Source: Calliopum simillimum
Taxonomy: Eukaryota > Arthropoda > Insecta > Diptera > Lauxaniidae
Length of the DNA: 64,000 bases
Direction: 5' to 3'
NCBI GenBank assembly: GCA_951812925.1
Contig: OX638370.1
Location: forward strand, 97,912,897 to 97,976,896
In this document: positions 1 through 11,064 of the stretch, piece after piece
Layout: each line of letters begins with the position of its first letter
Numbering within the stretch: position 1 is the first letter of the stretch
Translations under genes and position numbers: made by a program
Notes under the pieces: model-generated
Databases searched by the model: none
The model's input: the letters and a program-made list of their open reading frames with translations, nothing else
What the model was told of the DNA's origin: nothing

Positions 1-1201
1 TTTAAATTTTTGAGACACAAGAAATGAGTAGTGGAAGGAAGCAACAAACAGTTAAAAATTATGTCATAATTTGTGACACTTTATTTTTCAAATGAAAATA
101 AAATATTGAATTAATTAATCATTGCAAAAAAAAAAAAAAAAAAGTTAACGATGTTGTTTGAAATGAGGGCGGTTCAATGACGGTTTACAAGAAAAAGGTT
201 AAACTATCGTTAATTTTTTTCGCTTACGAGACAACTGATGCGCATTACTTACTAGTTTAAGTTCAACCTGTTCGTTACTTAAGTCTTTTGTTTTGAAGCA
301 TTAAGTTCGTTGGTTGTACATTTTTATATTCATGTTGATGAATAATGTTACATAGTTCTCAACTTAAGTAAATTAGAAATGTAAAAAAACTTTAGAAAAA
401 ATCGCTCAAAATATAATGAAATCTTAAAATGTGGCTTTAATGCAACTTGAAAAAGTTCAACATATCATGGTACAGCATCAATATTTTTGATATGAGTAAA
501 TGCAAATTTTGCATTTTTCTCTCGTTTTAATTTTTGACACGGTAAATGAAAGCCAACAAATTTTTTTGTACATTTTCTTTCTATGATTTTCTTTTCTATT
601 TTATGTATTTTTTGATTGTTTTGTTTTTCTCATAAGGCCGTCCGACACGATTTTGCACAGCTGAAAAAACCAATATGTTCTGAAAATATGGCTTAAAATA
701 AGTTATACGTGTTTTCCCGATTTTCTGGATCAGGTCGAATTTTTTGTTTTTTTAATCGGTCGTTGAAGTTTTCTTTACATGTGTTGAGTCGACACACTTA
801 AATTTACGATCCTTACATCAGACGTATATCACGTGTTCCGAAAACTTATTCGGGATATTAAGAGAAATATTTTTGTAGAAAATTTTAACCCTCTACATCC
901 CCCACAAATGGGTAATTTTTAACAATTTCTTACAAAAGTATAAAAATTACCCCTAAATTAGGGCAATAATAGATCAATATGCACCACAGAAATATTTGCT
1001 ATAAAATTTCACTTATATATTGTATGCCGAACACTAAAAAGGCGAGACTTCACCGTGAAGGTCAAAAAATCGTCAATATCAATAAAGACCTCGCACATTT
1101 CATGTTAATTAAATTTTTTAACGTATTATTCTTATGTTTTAGGCATTTCTTGACTTCGTAACCCCTAGTGAAATTTTCCTTAAAATATTTTGTGTAATAT
1201 T
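1..1201. other. AT-rich non-coding stretch
   Basis: I see no coding exon, RNA gene or clear repeat border here. The open frames are short and of low complexity. Confidence 0.5.
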
Positions 1202-1276
1202 TTAACCCGTTATAACCCGTTTTTGCGAACGAAAAGGGGTCAAACAGACCCACAGAAACAGCATACAATGGGTTAA
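1202..1276. mobile_element. 75 bp TTAA-bounded mini-element
   Basis: The segment begins TTAACCCG and ends ATGGGTTAA, with an inner GGGTC / GACCC pair. A relative of 72 bp in the opposite orientation lies at 54020-54091. TTAA followed by CCC at both ends is the pattern of piggyBac-type insertions. Length and ends are seen; the family assignment is inference. Confidence 0.5.
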
Positions 1277-1649
1277 TATGTTTAAAAAAATTTTCCTATG
1301 TGATTTTGCTATGACCTTGGGACAACAAGTTTCATCCAAAACGTGGTTTTTAAAGTTTTACAGTGGGGTGAAATTTCGAAAAGAAAGGTTGGCAAAAAAT
1401 TTAATGAAGGACGTAGAGAAAAAGGTTAGAAAAATGGGTTCAGGGGAGCAAATTTAATTAAATATCTTAATGAAAGTTGACATAAGAATCTGATGTATGA
1501 GAGTATTCGTGTAAATTTATAATTTATTACTATTAAAATATAATGCATTTTTACTGTACTCATAAATAATGGCACGGTCCTTATGCTAAAAAATGTCAAA
1601 CTTTATTATGGTGTTGCCAGATTTTAGCTATTGACATTAGTGTTGCCTA
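1277..1649. other. non-coding, nothing recognised
   Basis: AT-rich sequence with no coding or structural signal that I can support. Confidence 0.4.
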
Positions 1650-2037
1650 GGCCAGAAATATATATAGCAGCCCACGTATGGGCAAAAGTTTCAAACAGCT
1701 ATACTGAATGCGTTTTTTGAGATAATCCAACCAAATTTCACGCAGATACTTATAACAGTAAATTCAAGCTCCAAGCAAAAACCGGAGAAGAGAAAAGGGC
1801 GTGGCACCTCCCATATAAACAAAAGGTTTCAAAATGCTGCACTGAAAATGTTTTTCAAGATAATAAAACCTAATTTTGCACAGATACTTGGCATAGTTAG
1901 TGTAATATCTGAGCCAAAATAAAATCAATTCAGTCAAGAGAACGTGGCAATTCCCATACAAGCAAAATTTTCAAAATACTGCACTGTAGGATATATTATT
2001 TTTTGGCTAGGCCAAAGGTTACACCCTTACTAGTTCT
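1650..2037 (+). repeat. truncated copy of the CACCCTTACTAGTT-ending repeat
   Basis: Three diverged units of about 130 bp, each with a 'gcaccTCCCATAT...AAGGTTTCAAAATGCT'-like core, end in GGCTAGGCCAAAGG and ACACCCTTACTAGTT. The same end occurs at 48703 and, inverted, at 55318. The end with ATACCCTACACCC is missing, so this is a 5'-truncated copy. Central minisatellites and non-TIR ends recall Helitron/Helentron-derived (DINE-like) elements, which is inference. Confidence 0.55.
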
Positions 2038-2040
2038 TAG

Positions 2041-5000
2041 TTCATTTCGTTTATTTTTGATGCACTTAGTTTAGTCGCTTGGATCATTTTAAAGATAAAT
2101 GAATGCCTAAAACCTGAACAATTTAAGTAAGATAAGGAAAAATCACTTCAAATACCTCAAAAAATAACAAATTTAAGTTAAAGATGCTGTTGCAGAGATA
2201 AGATCATGGCCGCCACGGTTTTTTTTTTTTTTTTGGGATGCAAGCGGTTTCATTAACATCGATTAGCTTGAAAAGGGTAAAACAATCACCGGCAAATGTT
2301 ATTCAGAGCTTTTGGGCAGATTCGATATTGATTTAAAGTAGGCACAGCAATTAACGGATGCTCACGTGTGTTGTAATGCAAAAAATACCAAAAGGAGTTC
2401 AAACTGCTACTCCATCCAGCATATTCTGCAGATTCAGCCCCCTGAGACTATTTCCTGTTTCCAAACTAAAGAAATGGCAGTGTGAAAAGAGATTTCGGTC
2501 TAATTAAAAGATCATTACTGAAATAAACACATAAAATTGGAAAAACGCTGGATTAAATGAATTGAGACTTAATTCAGAAACACAACACTTTTTTCCCGAA
2601 AAAAATAAATCTTATTCAAAAAGTCTCGAACTTATCAAAAATATCCGGTCTGCAACATAAAAGTCGTAATGTAACCAATAAGGAATCGAACCGAAATGTT
2701 AAATTTCGAAATTTTGATTTCCCGTCGAAATTTCACTTTTATTCATAGTCGTAATAAATAGCAAAAAGCGATAGTTGAACTATTATTTGCAATGCAGAAA
2801 TATGTAAAAGGAAGTATGCACATAAATTACAGTCAACATCATAAAGTGCGAAATTTGCATTTTGATTACAGCATTTGGAAGTGCCATTCACTTTCAATGC
2901 GCGCCAAAAGTTGAGGGAATCAATAAAGCTTCAATAAACATAATATTTATGGTCACTGCCATTAAATGTCAAATATTAATAAAATATCGCATATCCAATG
3001 GTACACACGCACACGGCGCAATATTTGCATACACTAGTGTAAGGCACACACAAACAGAATGAACTGTAAAACACCCACATATGTATGAAACAACCGTAGT
3101 ACCATAAACACTTACACTTTTTAATAAACAAACATGTGTTGACATTTTCGATGACATCTTAATGACATAACGTCAAAATAAGCGACTACCTCCAATAGGA
3201 GTATACATATGTACATACATATGAAAAAGAAAAAATTGAAAGTGGAAACTGAATTGAATTGAATGCAGTAATTGTTAGCTGTCAACATTGTGCTTCAACT
3301 TTCAACTTCAAGTGTTGTTTATTTATTTTGCTTTTTGTTGATTTTTGTTTTCATTTTTAATTTACTGTCACAACTGTCAATGTTATGAGTGTGTGTTACC
3401 CTGATTACCGTCTTTGTTGTTGATGTGTTATATTTTTGTTGTTGTTGAATTTGTTGCTATGTCACAAATGCAATTTGTATCAAGGCACATGCAGAGTGTT
3501 GCCACCTTCAATTTTCACTTTTTGTTCATATGTTAATTTTGTTTTTGGGTTTTCTTTGTTGCTCTTTTGCTTTGCATTTTATTTTTAATGATTTTTATGC
3601 AAATTCCATTGCTTTCTTCTCGCCCACTATTGCACCATACAGAGATTATGCACTTCACGGATGCAGCGACAACGCGTCACTCATAGAAAAATGAGGAAAA
3701 ATAATTAACATTTTAAATTTTGTGTTTTAGAAATTTTACTTTCCTGGCAGGTATGAGGATTTTGGTTTGAAATTGGTTTGTTCACTGACCTCTATACAAA
3801 AATTTTGTAGTCTTGATTTTGATATAAAAGATATGCTTAAATGGATCTATAAAAAAGTAGCGTTTTGCAATTTTCCTGGTAAAATTATTAAGTTAGTTAC
3901 GTCTTCCAACTATTAAAAAATTAAAAGTGAGGGTCTACTCCTCCAATTTAAGTTAAAAAAATGTTGGCATATTTGCGCCAATTGAAAAACTCATAAGCTT
4001 TTTGAAAAAGGTCATGTGATTTTCAATGCGAGCTTGCAATGCAAGTAATAGTATATGAAAATAATGCGTTGCATACCTTTAGAGTTAAAGAATATTTTTA
4101 AAAAAATAAAAAAGGCGCACCAAGCCTCAAATTAGCTTTAAGAAGGAAAAATAGCTTTTTTTCACTTAAAATAATTTTTTTTTTTCCAAAAGCTCATATC
4201 TATTTGCATTAACTCATTTCATTAAAATCGAATCAAAATCCAAGGAGCTATAAATTTTCAAACGTGTGAGTATCTAAAAGTAAGATCGGATTTCATATGG
4301 CCGCCATCTTGGATTTTTTCGGAATTTCGAAAAATCAGTTTACCACAGTTATGCGTATGTCATAAATTTTCACCAATTTTTATCAAAATTGGAGATGTTA
4401 ACTCAAATCTTAATCGATTACGCAAAGAAACACTCATATATTAATTATTTTCTTTTAAATGGAGTTATGTCAGAATAAAATAAATAGAAAATACATTTAA
4501 TTGCCAATGTAGCAACATCTCTTGATTACGCAATCGACAAAAGCATTCAAATAAAAGTGAAATTTCTGAATAGTCTAAACAATAAATAAATTAAATTTAA
4601 TTTGCATTAATTAAATTTCTAAATAAATTCATTGATAAACTCTAGCGCAATAACCATACACACTCAGGCAGACAGACAAATTGTCTGTTGTTGCTTTTCT
4701 TCTGTTGCTATTGAAAAAATATTTTGAAAAGTTCAACTCAAGCAACGCACAGCCAAACAATTAAAGCGCATGCGTGCAGTCAACATGCGCGCGCGCACGC
4801 GCTTTTAGTAAGCAACGAAAGAAAAGAGCGCAGATGACGCCTACTTTTTGTATGTTGTGTTGCTTGCTATTCATTTTTATTGTAAAATTATTAATAAAAA
4901 AGAAGATAAAAAAAAAACAAATTTACGATTAACAAAATCAAAGTCAACAAAATGGGCGCATTTTTTCAAATCAACGCGCAAGGTTGCTAATTGAGGTGTT

Positions 5001-5796
5001 AAAAAGGCAATCAAGTTTTTCATTTCGGTCTGACGAAGAAAAGTGAAACTTTATTGAAAATTTGTAATTCGAACTCATCTTCATCATCGCTGCCTTTTTT
5101 CATCAAAAATATTAATCAATTAAATGTTTTCATAATTTTTTTTTTTTTGTTTTTTTTTTTTTGCTTTTAACAGCAATTCATCAAAATTAATTAAAAAATA
5201 AATCACACATTTACACATTTTAAGCAAATATTGATCTTTATCTTTTTCTTTTATTTAGTCGAAGGAAAAGATATGAAATTGTTGCCATATTTCACAATGT
5301 CGATTTGATTTTATTGTTAATTTTTTAAAATTTTTTATTAACTGTGGCATGTTATTGTTGTTTTTTTTTTTTTTTTCATTTCTTTGGGTCAATGTCAGTG
5401 GGGTTTTTTTGAAATTTTTATAAAGTTTTTTTAAAAGAAACACGCTGAGAAATCATCTTCATTTAATTGAATTAAATCAATATTTTTTATATAATTTGCA
5501 CAATCATGGTCTGGTTTTTTATTCATTTCCTTCTCTATAGTTTCATATAAAAAAGCGACATAACAATAATAGTAATGAAAAAAATTATGTTCCACTTAAT
5601 TAAATTTAATGCCACTCAAAAGCGCGACACGCTTCTTTTTTTATTTCACAGGCCGTTTTTGTTCGACATTAAAAATAAATAATTAAATCGTAATGTAAAA
5701 GTTATTTTTGTAAGCAATTATTGGGGGCAAGTTGAAGTGCTCTTCTATATTTATACTTAGCAAAATTTCCGTAAGGTAAAAGAAGACAATCAGGCA
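2041..5796. other. long non-coding stretch with GTT repeats
   Basis: No coding exon is apparent. There are GTTGTTG-rich runs near 3410-3500, long T runs, and an alternating purine-pyrimidine tract (TGCGCGCGCGCACGCGC) near 4785-4802. It may be regulatory or intronic DNA of a gene outside the window, but nothing proves this. Confidence 0.4.
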
Positions 5797-6118
5797 TGTT
5801 CCGTAAACCATGTGGTTTCAATTACTTTTCATTTCAGAAGCGTTTGATGAAAATGGTTTGTGGAGAATTACAAGTTCTATAATTACTTAATATTGATTTG
5901 CAGTAACAAAAAAAATTAACCGTTAAGGAAATATTCATTAAAATCGAATTTTCGACCTTTTGCAGTTTTTTAAGAATATTTCCTAAACGGTTACGTTTTC
6001 GTTACTGCAAATCAATATTATTTGTGGAACCTGTAGTTCTTCAGAAAAGAGATATTATACCTTTTATCAAAAAGCCTTCTAAATGAAAATTAATTGAAAC
6101 TATACGAATTTCCGAACA
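5797..6118. repeat. large imperfect inverted repeat
   Basis: The left arm contains GGTTTCAATTACTTTTCATT and AATATTGATTTGCAGTAAC. The right arm carries their reverse complements (GTTACTGCAAATCAATATT, AATGAAAATTAATTGAAAC), ending CCGAACA. The arms are about 150 bp, centred near 5957, with scattered mismatches. It could be a foldback element or the core of a decayed MITE. Confidence 0.65.
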
Positions 6119-6340
6119 AACTTGAATTTCGGCATTTCCGCCAAAAGGTCCACCGTGAGCCAAAAATTTAAATCATCATATCTCTGAAACTATTGTACTA
6201 AGCGTACACTCTAAAAAAAAAATGGTTTACCACAAGTGATATAGATGGAACTACTTTAACATTTGCGGCAAATAATAATAATCTTTTGAATCAAACACTT
6301 TAAGTGTTTGAAACTAAAAAAAAAAAAAAATTTTTGGATG

Positions 6341-6412
6341 ACCGCATCACGGTTCGAACCTAGGACCTTCCGACTAATAGACTGTAGCTTATCCTCTACA
6401 CCACTGACGTAT
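6341..6412 (-). repeat. tRNA-like module with A and B boxes
   Basis: Read on the minus strand, an A-box-like TGGTGTAGAGGATAAGC is followed about 35 bases later by a perfect B box GGTTCGAACC. The acceptor ends do not pair well, so this is a tRNA-derived module or pseudogene rather than a working tRNA. Confidence 0.5.
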
Positions 6413-6561
6413 GTTACAAATAGGCATACAATTTGTATACACAATTTAATATTCGAATGCTTCATTGTGTATTTAATTTCAATTTAATTAATTAAAAAAG
6501 GAAAATGCAGAAGTGAACTAAAAAAATATAAAATAAAAAATAAAAAAAAATTGAAAATAAC

Positions 6562-6598
6562 ACTGGGATTTGAACCCACGCCCATGGATGCCAAATAT
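6562..6598 (-). repeat. tRNA 3'-half-like module
   Basis: On the minus strand GTGGGTTCAAATCCCAG forms a T-arm/B-box-like hairpin, followed by a T-rich tract. No A box is evident at the expected distance. Confidence 0.35.
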
Positions 6599-7096
6599 TT
6601 TTATGATTTGTCGCAAGCGATAAAAAGATTTGGTTGCAACAATTCGTGAAATGGTTCGTCGAAGTCACAGAAATATTTCCGACGATTTTTTTTTTTATTT
6701 GTATCAAGTGAAATATTTTTCCAAGTGTTTGCTGCAAATACTTATCACTTGGAACAAAAGATAAATGTTTGCTTGAAATAATAAGTGTTTGATTCAAATA
6801 TTCGATAATTTTCCGCAAATACTTTCCAAGCAATCTCTTTTCTGAGCGTACATAGATGAGATTTAGTACACGTGTAAAAAGCACCAAGACAAATAATGTG
6901 TACTGGAAAAAATCGGGGTATCTCGCCCCCACAAAAATCGCTTTATCATATCTTCGAAAATATTTATCGCACATTAATGAGATTTAATACATGTATACAA
7001 AGCGCCAGGACAAATAATATTCCCTGGGAAAATGGGCAATATCACGCCCCTAAAAAGGGACATTCATAATTTATGAGATTTGGTACACATGTAAAA

Positions 7097-7717
7097 TAGG
7101 GGTCTGCACAAGACATCTTGAAATAAAGTGTACTTTTTTTTACACCAACATTTTTCACTGAACTGATGCATTTGATCCAAAAAATTCAAGATTCAAATCA
7201 TCGTGTACACTGATTTCATTTTGACACTATTTACATTGTCTTGTTTTATCAGTGTCAAAAATAAACTTGGTTCTAAAAAATATATCAGTGTACTCTATTT
7301 TATAAAAACAAATACTTCAGGTCACTGTAAAACGTGCGTGTAGAGAAACTACAATAAAATTTATGATATGGTAACCCTTGCAGAATTGTAGTAGCATTCA
7401 TACATTTTTGCGACAGAGAGAGAGAGCGTAAACAAAAAAGAGGCACAAGAAGAGAGCGATAAACTACTCTTATCACACCATTAGCATTTAGTAGTGTACA
7501 CTACTACTACAGTATACAACTAAAATAACTGAAGCAAATCAAACAAGACAAATTTGCACAGTATTTGTTTATTTTCTTTCAAATTCTAGTTCTGTCAAGA
7601 CATTTACTCACGACACTGAACTAGAGCATTTGATAAATAAAAAACGGGTTCAAAATATAACGTATCTTGAAACGAAATGTCTTAAAACGCAAACAAGACG
7701 TCTTGTGCACACCCCTA
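7097..7717. mobile_element. hAT-like MITE, copy 1 (621 bp)
   Basis: The ends are inverted: TAGGGGTCTGCACAAGAC at the left and GTCTTGTGCACACCCCTA at the right. The flanking 8-mers ATGTAAAA (7089-7096) and ATTTAAAA (7718-7725) differ at one base, which fits an 8 bp target duplication. The whole length matches 29808-30429. It has no coding capacity. An 8 bp duplication points to a hAT- or P-type mobiliser. Confidence 0.85.
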
Positions 7718-7725
7718 ATTTAAAA

Positions 7726-8421
7726 TGGATAGGGACAAATGACATCCATTGGAAAAATTGGTGATGCCACCTTAACTGAACAAGATAAGATGATCCAACA
7801 TTTACTGGGGAATCCTGGTTTTTTGATGGATTTTCAATTTAAAATTTATATGGTTGAAAAAATGTTACGTTCATATTGTCACGTATCGATTCAGATTGTG
7901 ATCAAAACAAAGAAAAGTAAAGAAGATATTTGAATCAAACAAAATAAAGTAACAATATTGCATAAGATTCTATAACTAATCGCACTAAAAAATTCGAACT
8001 TGTTTAGCTTAGTTCTGATCTTTTTTGAATAGGCACCAAAACTACTTCTATTTTTGTCACGTTCGTTATGTGTCTTTTTTTGCGTGTATCTTGGAACCAG
8101 GTCTTCGCACACAATTAAAGTTGGCACTAATTATATTACTGACTAGGAGCTATAATGTAAAGTTAAAACTAAAATAAAAATATGTTTTGCTTCCACTTTT
8201 TTTGCACTTTAAATGTGTACGACGATCACGTTCGTCAGCTGGGAAATGCCCATATCTAAAAATTTTACAATTGAATACTGAAAAAAGTTGAAAAAAAAAA
8301 ATGGTTGCAAAATTTTTACGAAATAAAAAAAAAAATTACAAAAAGACGTCATTCGATGAAGCAAAGTTTTGTTTTCAAATCAAAAGAATTTTTTCAAACT
8401 ACGCAATAGTTTCACTCTCAT
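7726..8421. other. 3' side spacer of the IR array
   Basis: Non-coding. The first part (to about 7900) resembles the 'gagatttggtacacatgt ... atgggc' repeats at 15900-17000 and seems to be the interrupted host repeat of the MITE. Nothing else is recognised. Confidence 0.4.
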
Positions 8422-10242
8422 TTATTTTCTCATTTCTCCGTTATAAAATTTCATACACAACAATTCACTTAAAAAACAAACAAAACTGCAAAGTATACCT
8501 ATGAAAAACCAAATCCAAATCCAATATAAATCTTCTACTGTCACCGCCTTAAGCTCTGAAACAGAGCTGTAATCCTGAAAAGACATTAGTCCCACCTTAA
8601 TCATGTCATAAAACGAGGAGCTATACCAATGATTAAAGATGCCAGAATCATGTAACTGCAAAATGTATTCATTAAAAACATCCACGAATATTGAGTTCTT
8701 TGCCAAAGGTATAGCATTTAATATGGAATTGTGAAATGTCATATTTTTAGGTTTTCGAAAATATTTGCGTTCAAAATAACTTTGTTTCCGATCCAAAACC
8801 GTCCACAAATGATTTGTTGTCGTATAAGCCGCAGATTTATTAAATTGAGTACGTAAATCATCGAGCTCTTCCATGCATTTTACCAAACTGAAAGTATCTT
8901 TGTAGTATTTATTATGAAATTCTTCACCACCAAACAATGGGAAAACATCATAAAAAGTTTTTGGCATTATTATCTTCATATTCCGTTCCATAAGATCTTC
9001 AAAGCTGTTGATTTCTTTTTCAAAGGGATGATATATTAAGTAGGTTTGTAGATAGGTGTTAAATGTGGTATTCAACAGCAGTCCAGCAAAAAAGATTGTC
9101 AGCAAAATCTGCTTATCATACACTGTCCTACTTTTTGTAATATGGTATGTGCCACCAGATAAACCAAAGAGCGCAGGTTCATTTAAAACCCATTTTTGCC
9201 AGTTTGCATACAATGGCAATTTCAGGATGCAACAGTTGTGTAGCATTAAAATTGCGGCGAATGTTATATACAAACATATAAATATAATTATTAAATCTGA
9301 GGAGAAGATTAATGCATAAATTTGATGCACCGTTAGCGGATCTGATGCGGGCACCATTGCAAACCATTTGGCGAAATGAATGTAGTGTGAAAAAGTAAGT
9401 CCTAATTGAGCTTTTTCACGTCCTAAGAGATTATCTACAAATGCTGGAATATCGATTGTATCATTTCTTAGCAAATCATGGATTTCTTTGTTGTCCTTGC
9501 GTGTGCCAGCATCTACAGGTTCAGTAAACACTAAAGTGGCATTTACTTTATTCGCAAAAGTTTCCATTAGGCGTCCTATATAACCAAGCAATTTAATTTC
9601 TCCTCTGTCATTGCGATGCGGCAAGACCAATGGACGCATTTGATCAAGAATTGTTCTTAAAGGGAAACCATATAAATTAGCCATGCGTTTACGAAAAAAA
9701 GTCGTTACTTTTCCAATGGTGTGCTGCTCCACCTGAAGCTGAGGAAAAGGTTGATAGCTGTAGAAGTGTCGTGTTTTCTTAAAATCCTTCAAAAATACTA
9801 CAACTTCCAATATGTGTTTGGACCAGCAATGTTGGAAAAATGTCTGCAGCAAATTTTTCTCAAATGTTTGTAAAAAGAAAATAATACTTTCTTTGCGTAA
9901 GCCATCCAGAGTATTTGCCAAAATGTCTAAAGCGTTTGCTTCATTTCCTTCGTTAGGACAAACTATGGTTAAAATTTTTCGATTATGTGTTTTCGGAAAC
10001 TTTTGATTGGTATTTAGTAACAGTTTTGGTTTTGAAATATTTCTTGAAATTTTCTCACTGGAGTCCAGACAGTCCATATATTTTCCTTGCCATATTAGAA
10101 GAGTGTGGAAGGTTTTCTCTTTTTCTATTGCATTGATAATATCTTCCGTATTCAGTTCAGTTTGTTCTGATTTTACAAATAACTTCATTATTATGAACCA
10201 GACAAAAACTCTTCTGAGTGTTGTTTCCATTAAAGGCTGCAT
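8422..10242 (-). CDS. divergent ionotropic receptor, copy 1
   Basis: Predicted ligand-gated cation channel subunit of the chemosensory IR family (iGluR-related), 606 aa, one exon. The ATG at 10242 gives MQPLMETT; the frame is open slightly further upstream only from a TTG. A signal peptide covers about residues 1-25, followed by an amino-terminal domain (about 30-180) with Cys at 58, 95 and 139. The S1 ligand lobe is about 188-300 (YGFPLRT, GYIGRLMETFA), TM1 308-335, the pore loop about 350-366 (LFGLSGGTY), TM2 377-400, S2 410-565, and TM3 572-596. I cannot point to the classic glutamate-binding Arg/Thr/Asp set, as expected of divergent IRs. Length and intronless structure fit the IR20a clade (Ir52/Ir94-type), but the subgroup is inference. 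The stop TAA lies inside AATAAA. Confidence 0.93.
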   Translation of the reverse strand: MQPLMETTLRRVFVWFIIMKLFVKSEQTELNTEDIINAIEKEKTFHTLLIWQGKYMDCLDSSEKISRNISKPKLLLNTNQKFPKTHNRKILTIVCPNEGNEANALDILANTLDGLRKESIIFFLQTFEKNLLQTFFQHCWSKHILEVVVFLKDFKKTRHFYSYQPFPQLQVEQHTIGKVTTFFRKRMANLYGFPLRTILDQMRPLVLPHRNDRGEIKLLGYIGRLMETFANKVNATLVFTEPVDAGTRKDNKEIHDLLRNDTIDIPAFVDNLLGREKAQLGLTFSHYIHFAKWFAMVPASDPLTVHQIYALIFSSDLIIIFICLYITFAAILMLHNCCILKLPLYANWQKWVLNEPALFGLSGGTYHITKSRTVYDKQILLTIFFAGLLLNTTFNTYLQTYLIYHPFEKEINSFEDLMERNMKIIMPKTFYDVFPLFGGEEFHNKYYKDTFSLVKCMEELDDLRTQFNKSAAYTTTNHLWTVLDRKQSYFERKYFRKPKNMTFHNSILNAIPLAKNSIFVDVFNEYILQLHDSGIFNHWYSSSFYDMIKVGLMSFQDYSSVSELKAVTVEDLYWIWIWFFIGILCSFVCFLSELLCMKFYNGEMRK

Positions 10243-10362
10243 TGTAGTACTAAACAACTTTTACGTTTATGATCATTATATTTCTTTTTCTATACCCTAC
10301 TAATGGAAGCATTAAGGTACATTAAGCAAACTAATAATTATTTCGAGTAATAGTCCAAAAAT

Positions 10363-10389
10363 ATACAAATAATGTTATTATATGCTGTA
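10363..10389. promoter_or_regulatory. conserved upstream block of IR copy 1
   Basis: ATACAAATAATGTTATTATA on the + strand, 121 bp upstream of the ATG. It is the most diverged copy: ATACAAAT instead of the octamer ATGCAAAT. The longer flank (AGTAATAGTCCAAAAATAT, CATTAAGCAAACTAA) is shared with copy 5. Confidence 0.6.
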
Positions 10390-11064
10390 AAGCATTCAAG
10401 GGAAATTAAACTTAATGTGGGAGCTCTTAAGAATTTATTTGAAAGTAATTGGAAAAATCAAATTTCACACTTAAACCTTTTTTGTTGATTTTGCATTAAA
10501 ATTTAAAATTTATACTTCGTTTTGGTAAAAATAATCATCCAATAACGCAATGCAGTAAATTGAGGTGAAACCAATCAATATTTGATCTCAATAACTTTTT
10601 TTAACTAACGAAGGGTCGCTAATTCCGAATCTGAGGTCGAATCGCCGAACCAGTAAACGAACAACTAGTGACATAAAATCTGGTATTTTGCATTCCTAAA
10701 TACATGATTCTGGTTACAGTTTTTTCCTATCACATCTGAGATTCGAGCTATACATATGTTTTAAAGAAAACTCTTTTTTCAGACATATGGTATACATCCA
10801 GGAAGAAGTGTAGTATCATCCATTGAAGTAAAGGCATACAAATTTAATATAGTCGTTTACAGGAATTTGAGATATCATTTGTCGAGAAACAACATATATG
10901 AATACTTTTTAAAAATTAGGCATTACTTAAACTTTGTTTTTGCATTTTTTAGGGTTCTCTAATCTCGCGACCGATTGCGAGTCTGAGACCACAGAAACTC
11001 GGCATCCCTACACATCGCCACTAAATAAAAACATTTCGCACTCACTTCGCTCTTATTTATTAGC
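10390..11064. other. spacer between IR copies 1 and 2
   Basis: Non-coding. The last 120 bp (from about 10965: CGATTGCGAGTC, ACTCGGCATCCCT, CATCGCCACTAAATAAAA) recur at 13503-13625 beyond copy 3, so the 3' flank was duplicated together with the gene. Confidence 0.6.

Larger units (their letters stand above)
6207..6848. mobile_element. TA-flanked TIR element with tRNA-like modules
   Basis: The ends are TA|CACTCTAAAAAA and TTTTCTGAGCG|TA, imperfect inverted copies next to TA dinucleotides as in Tc1/mariner-type MITEs. The interior holds two tRNA-like stretches on the minus strand (6341-6412 and 6562-6598) and repeated AAGTGATA/TATCACTT motifs. No transposase is present. The long minus-strand open frame at 6492-6974 runs through it and is not protein-like. 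Confidence 0.55.

Noticed and set aside
6492..6974. 160-codon minus-strand ORF
   Set aside because: It runs through a TIR element with tRNA-like modules and past its border; low-complexity, no start context or motif.
9056..10303. Plus-strand ORFs opposite IR copy 1, and likewise for the other copies
   Set aside because: Antisense shadows of the receptor genes that recur at the same places in each copy.
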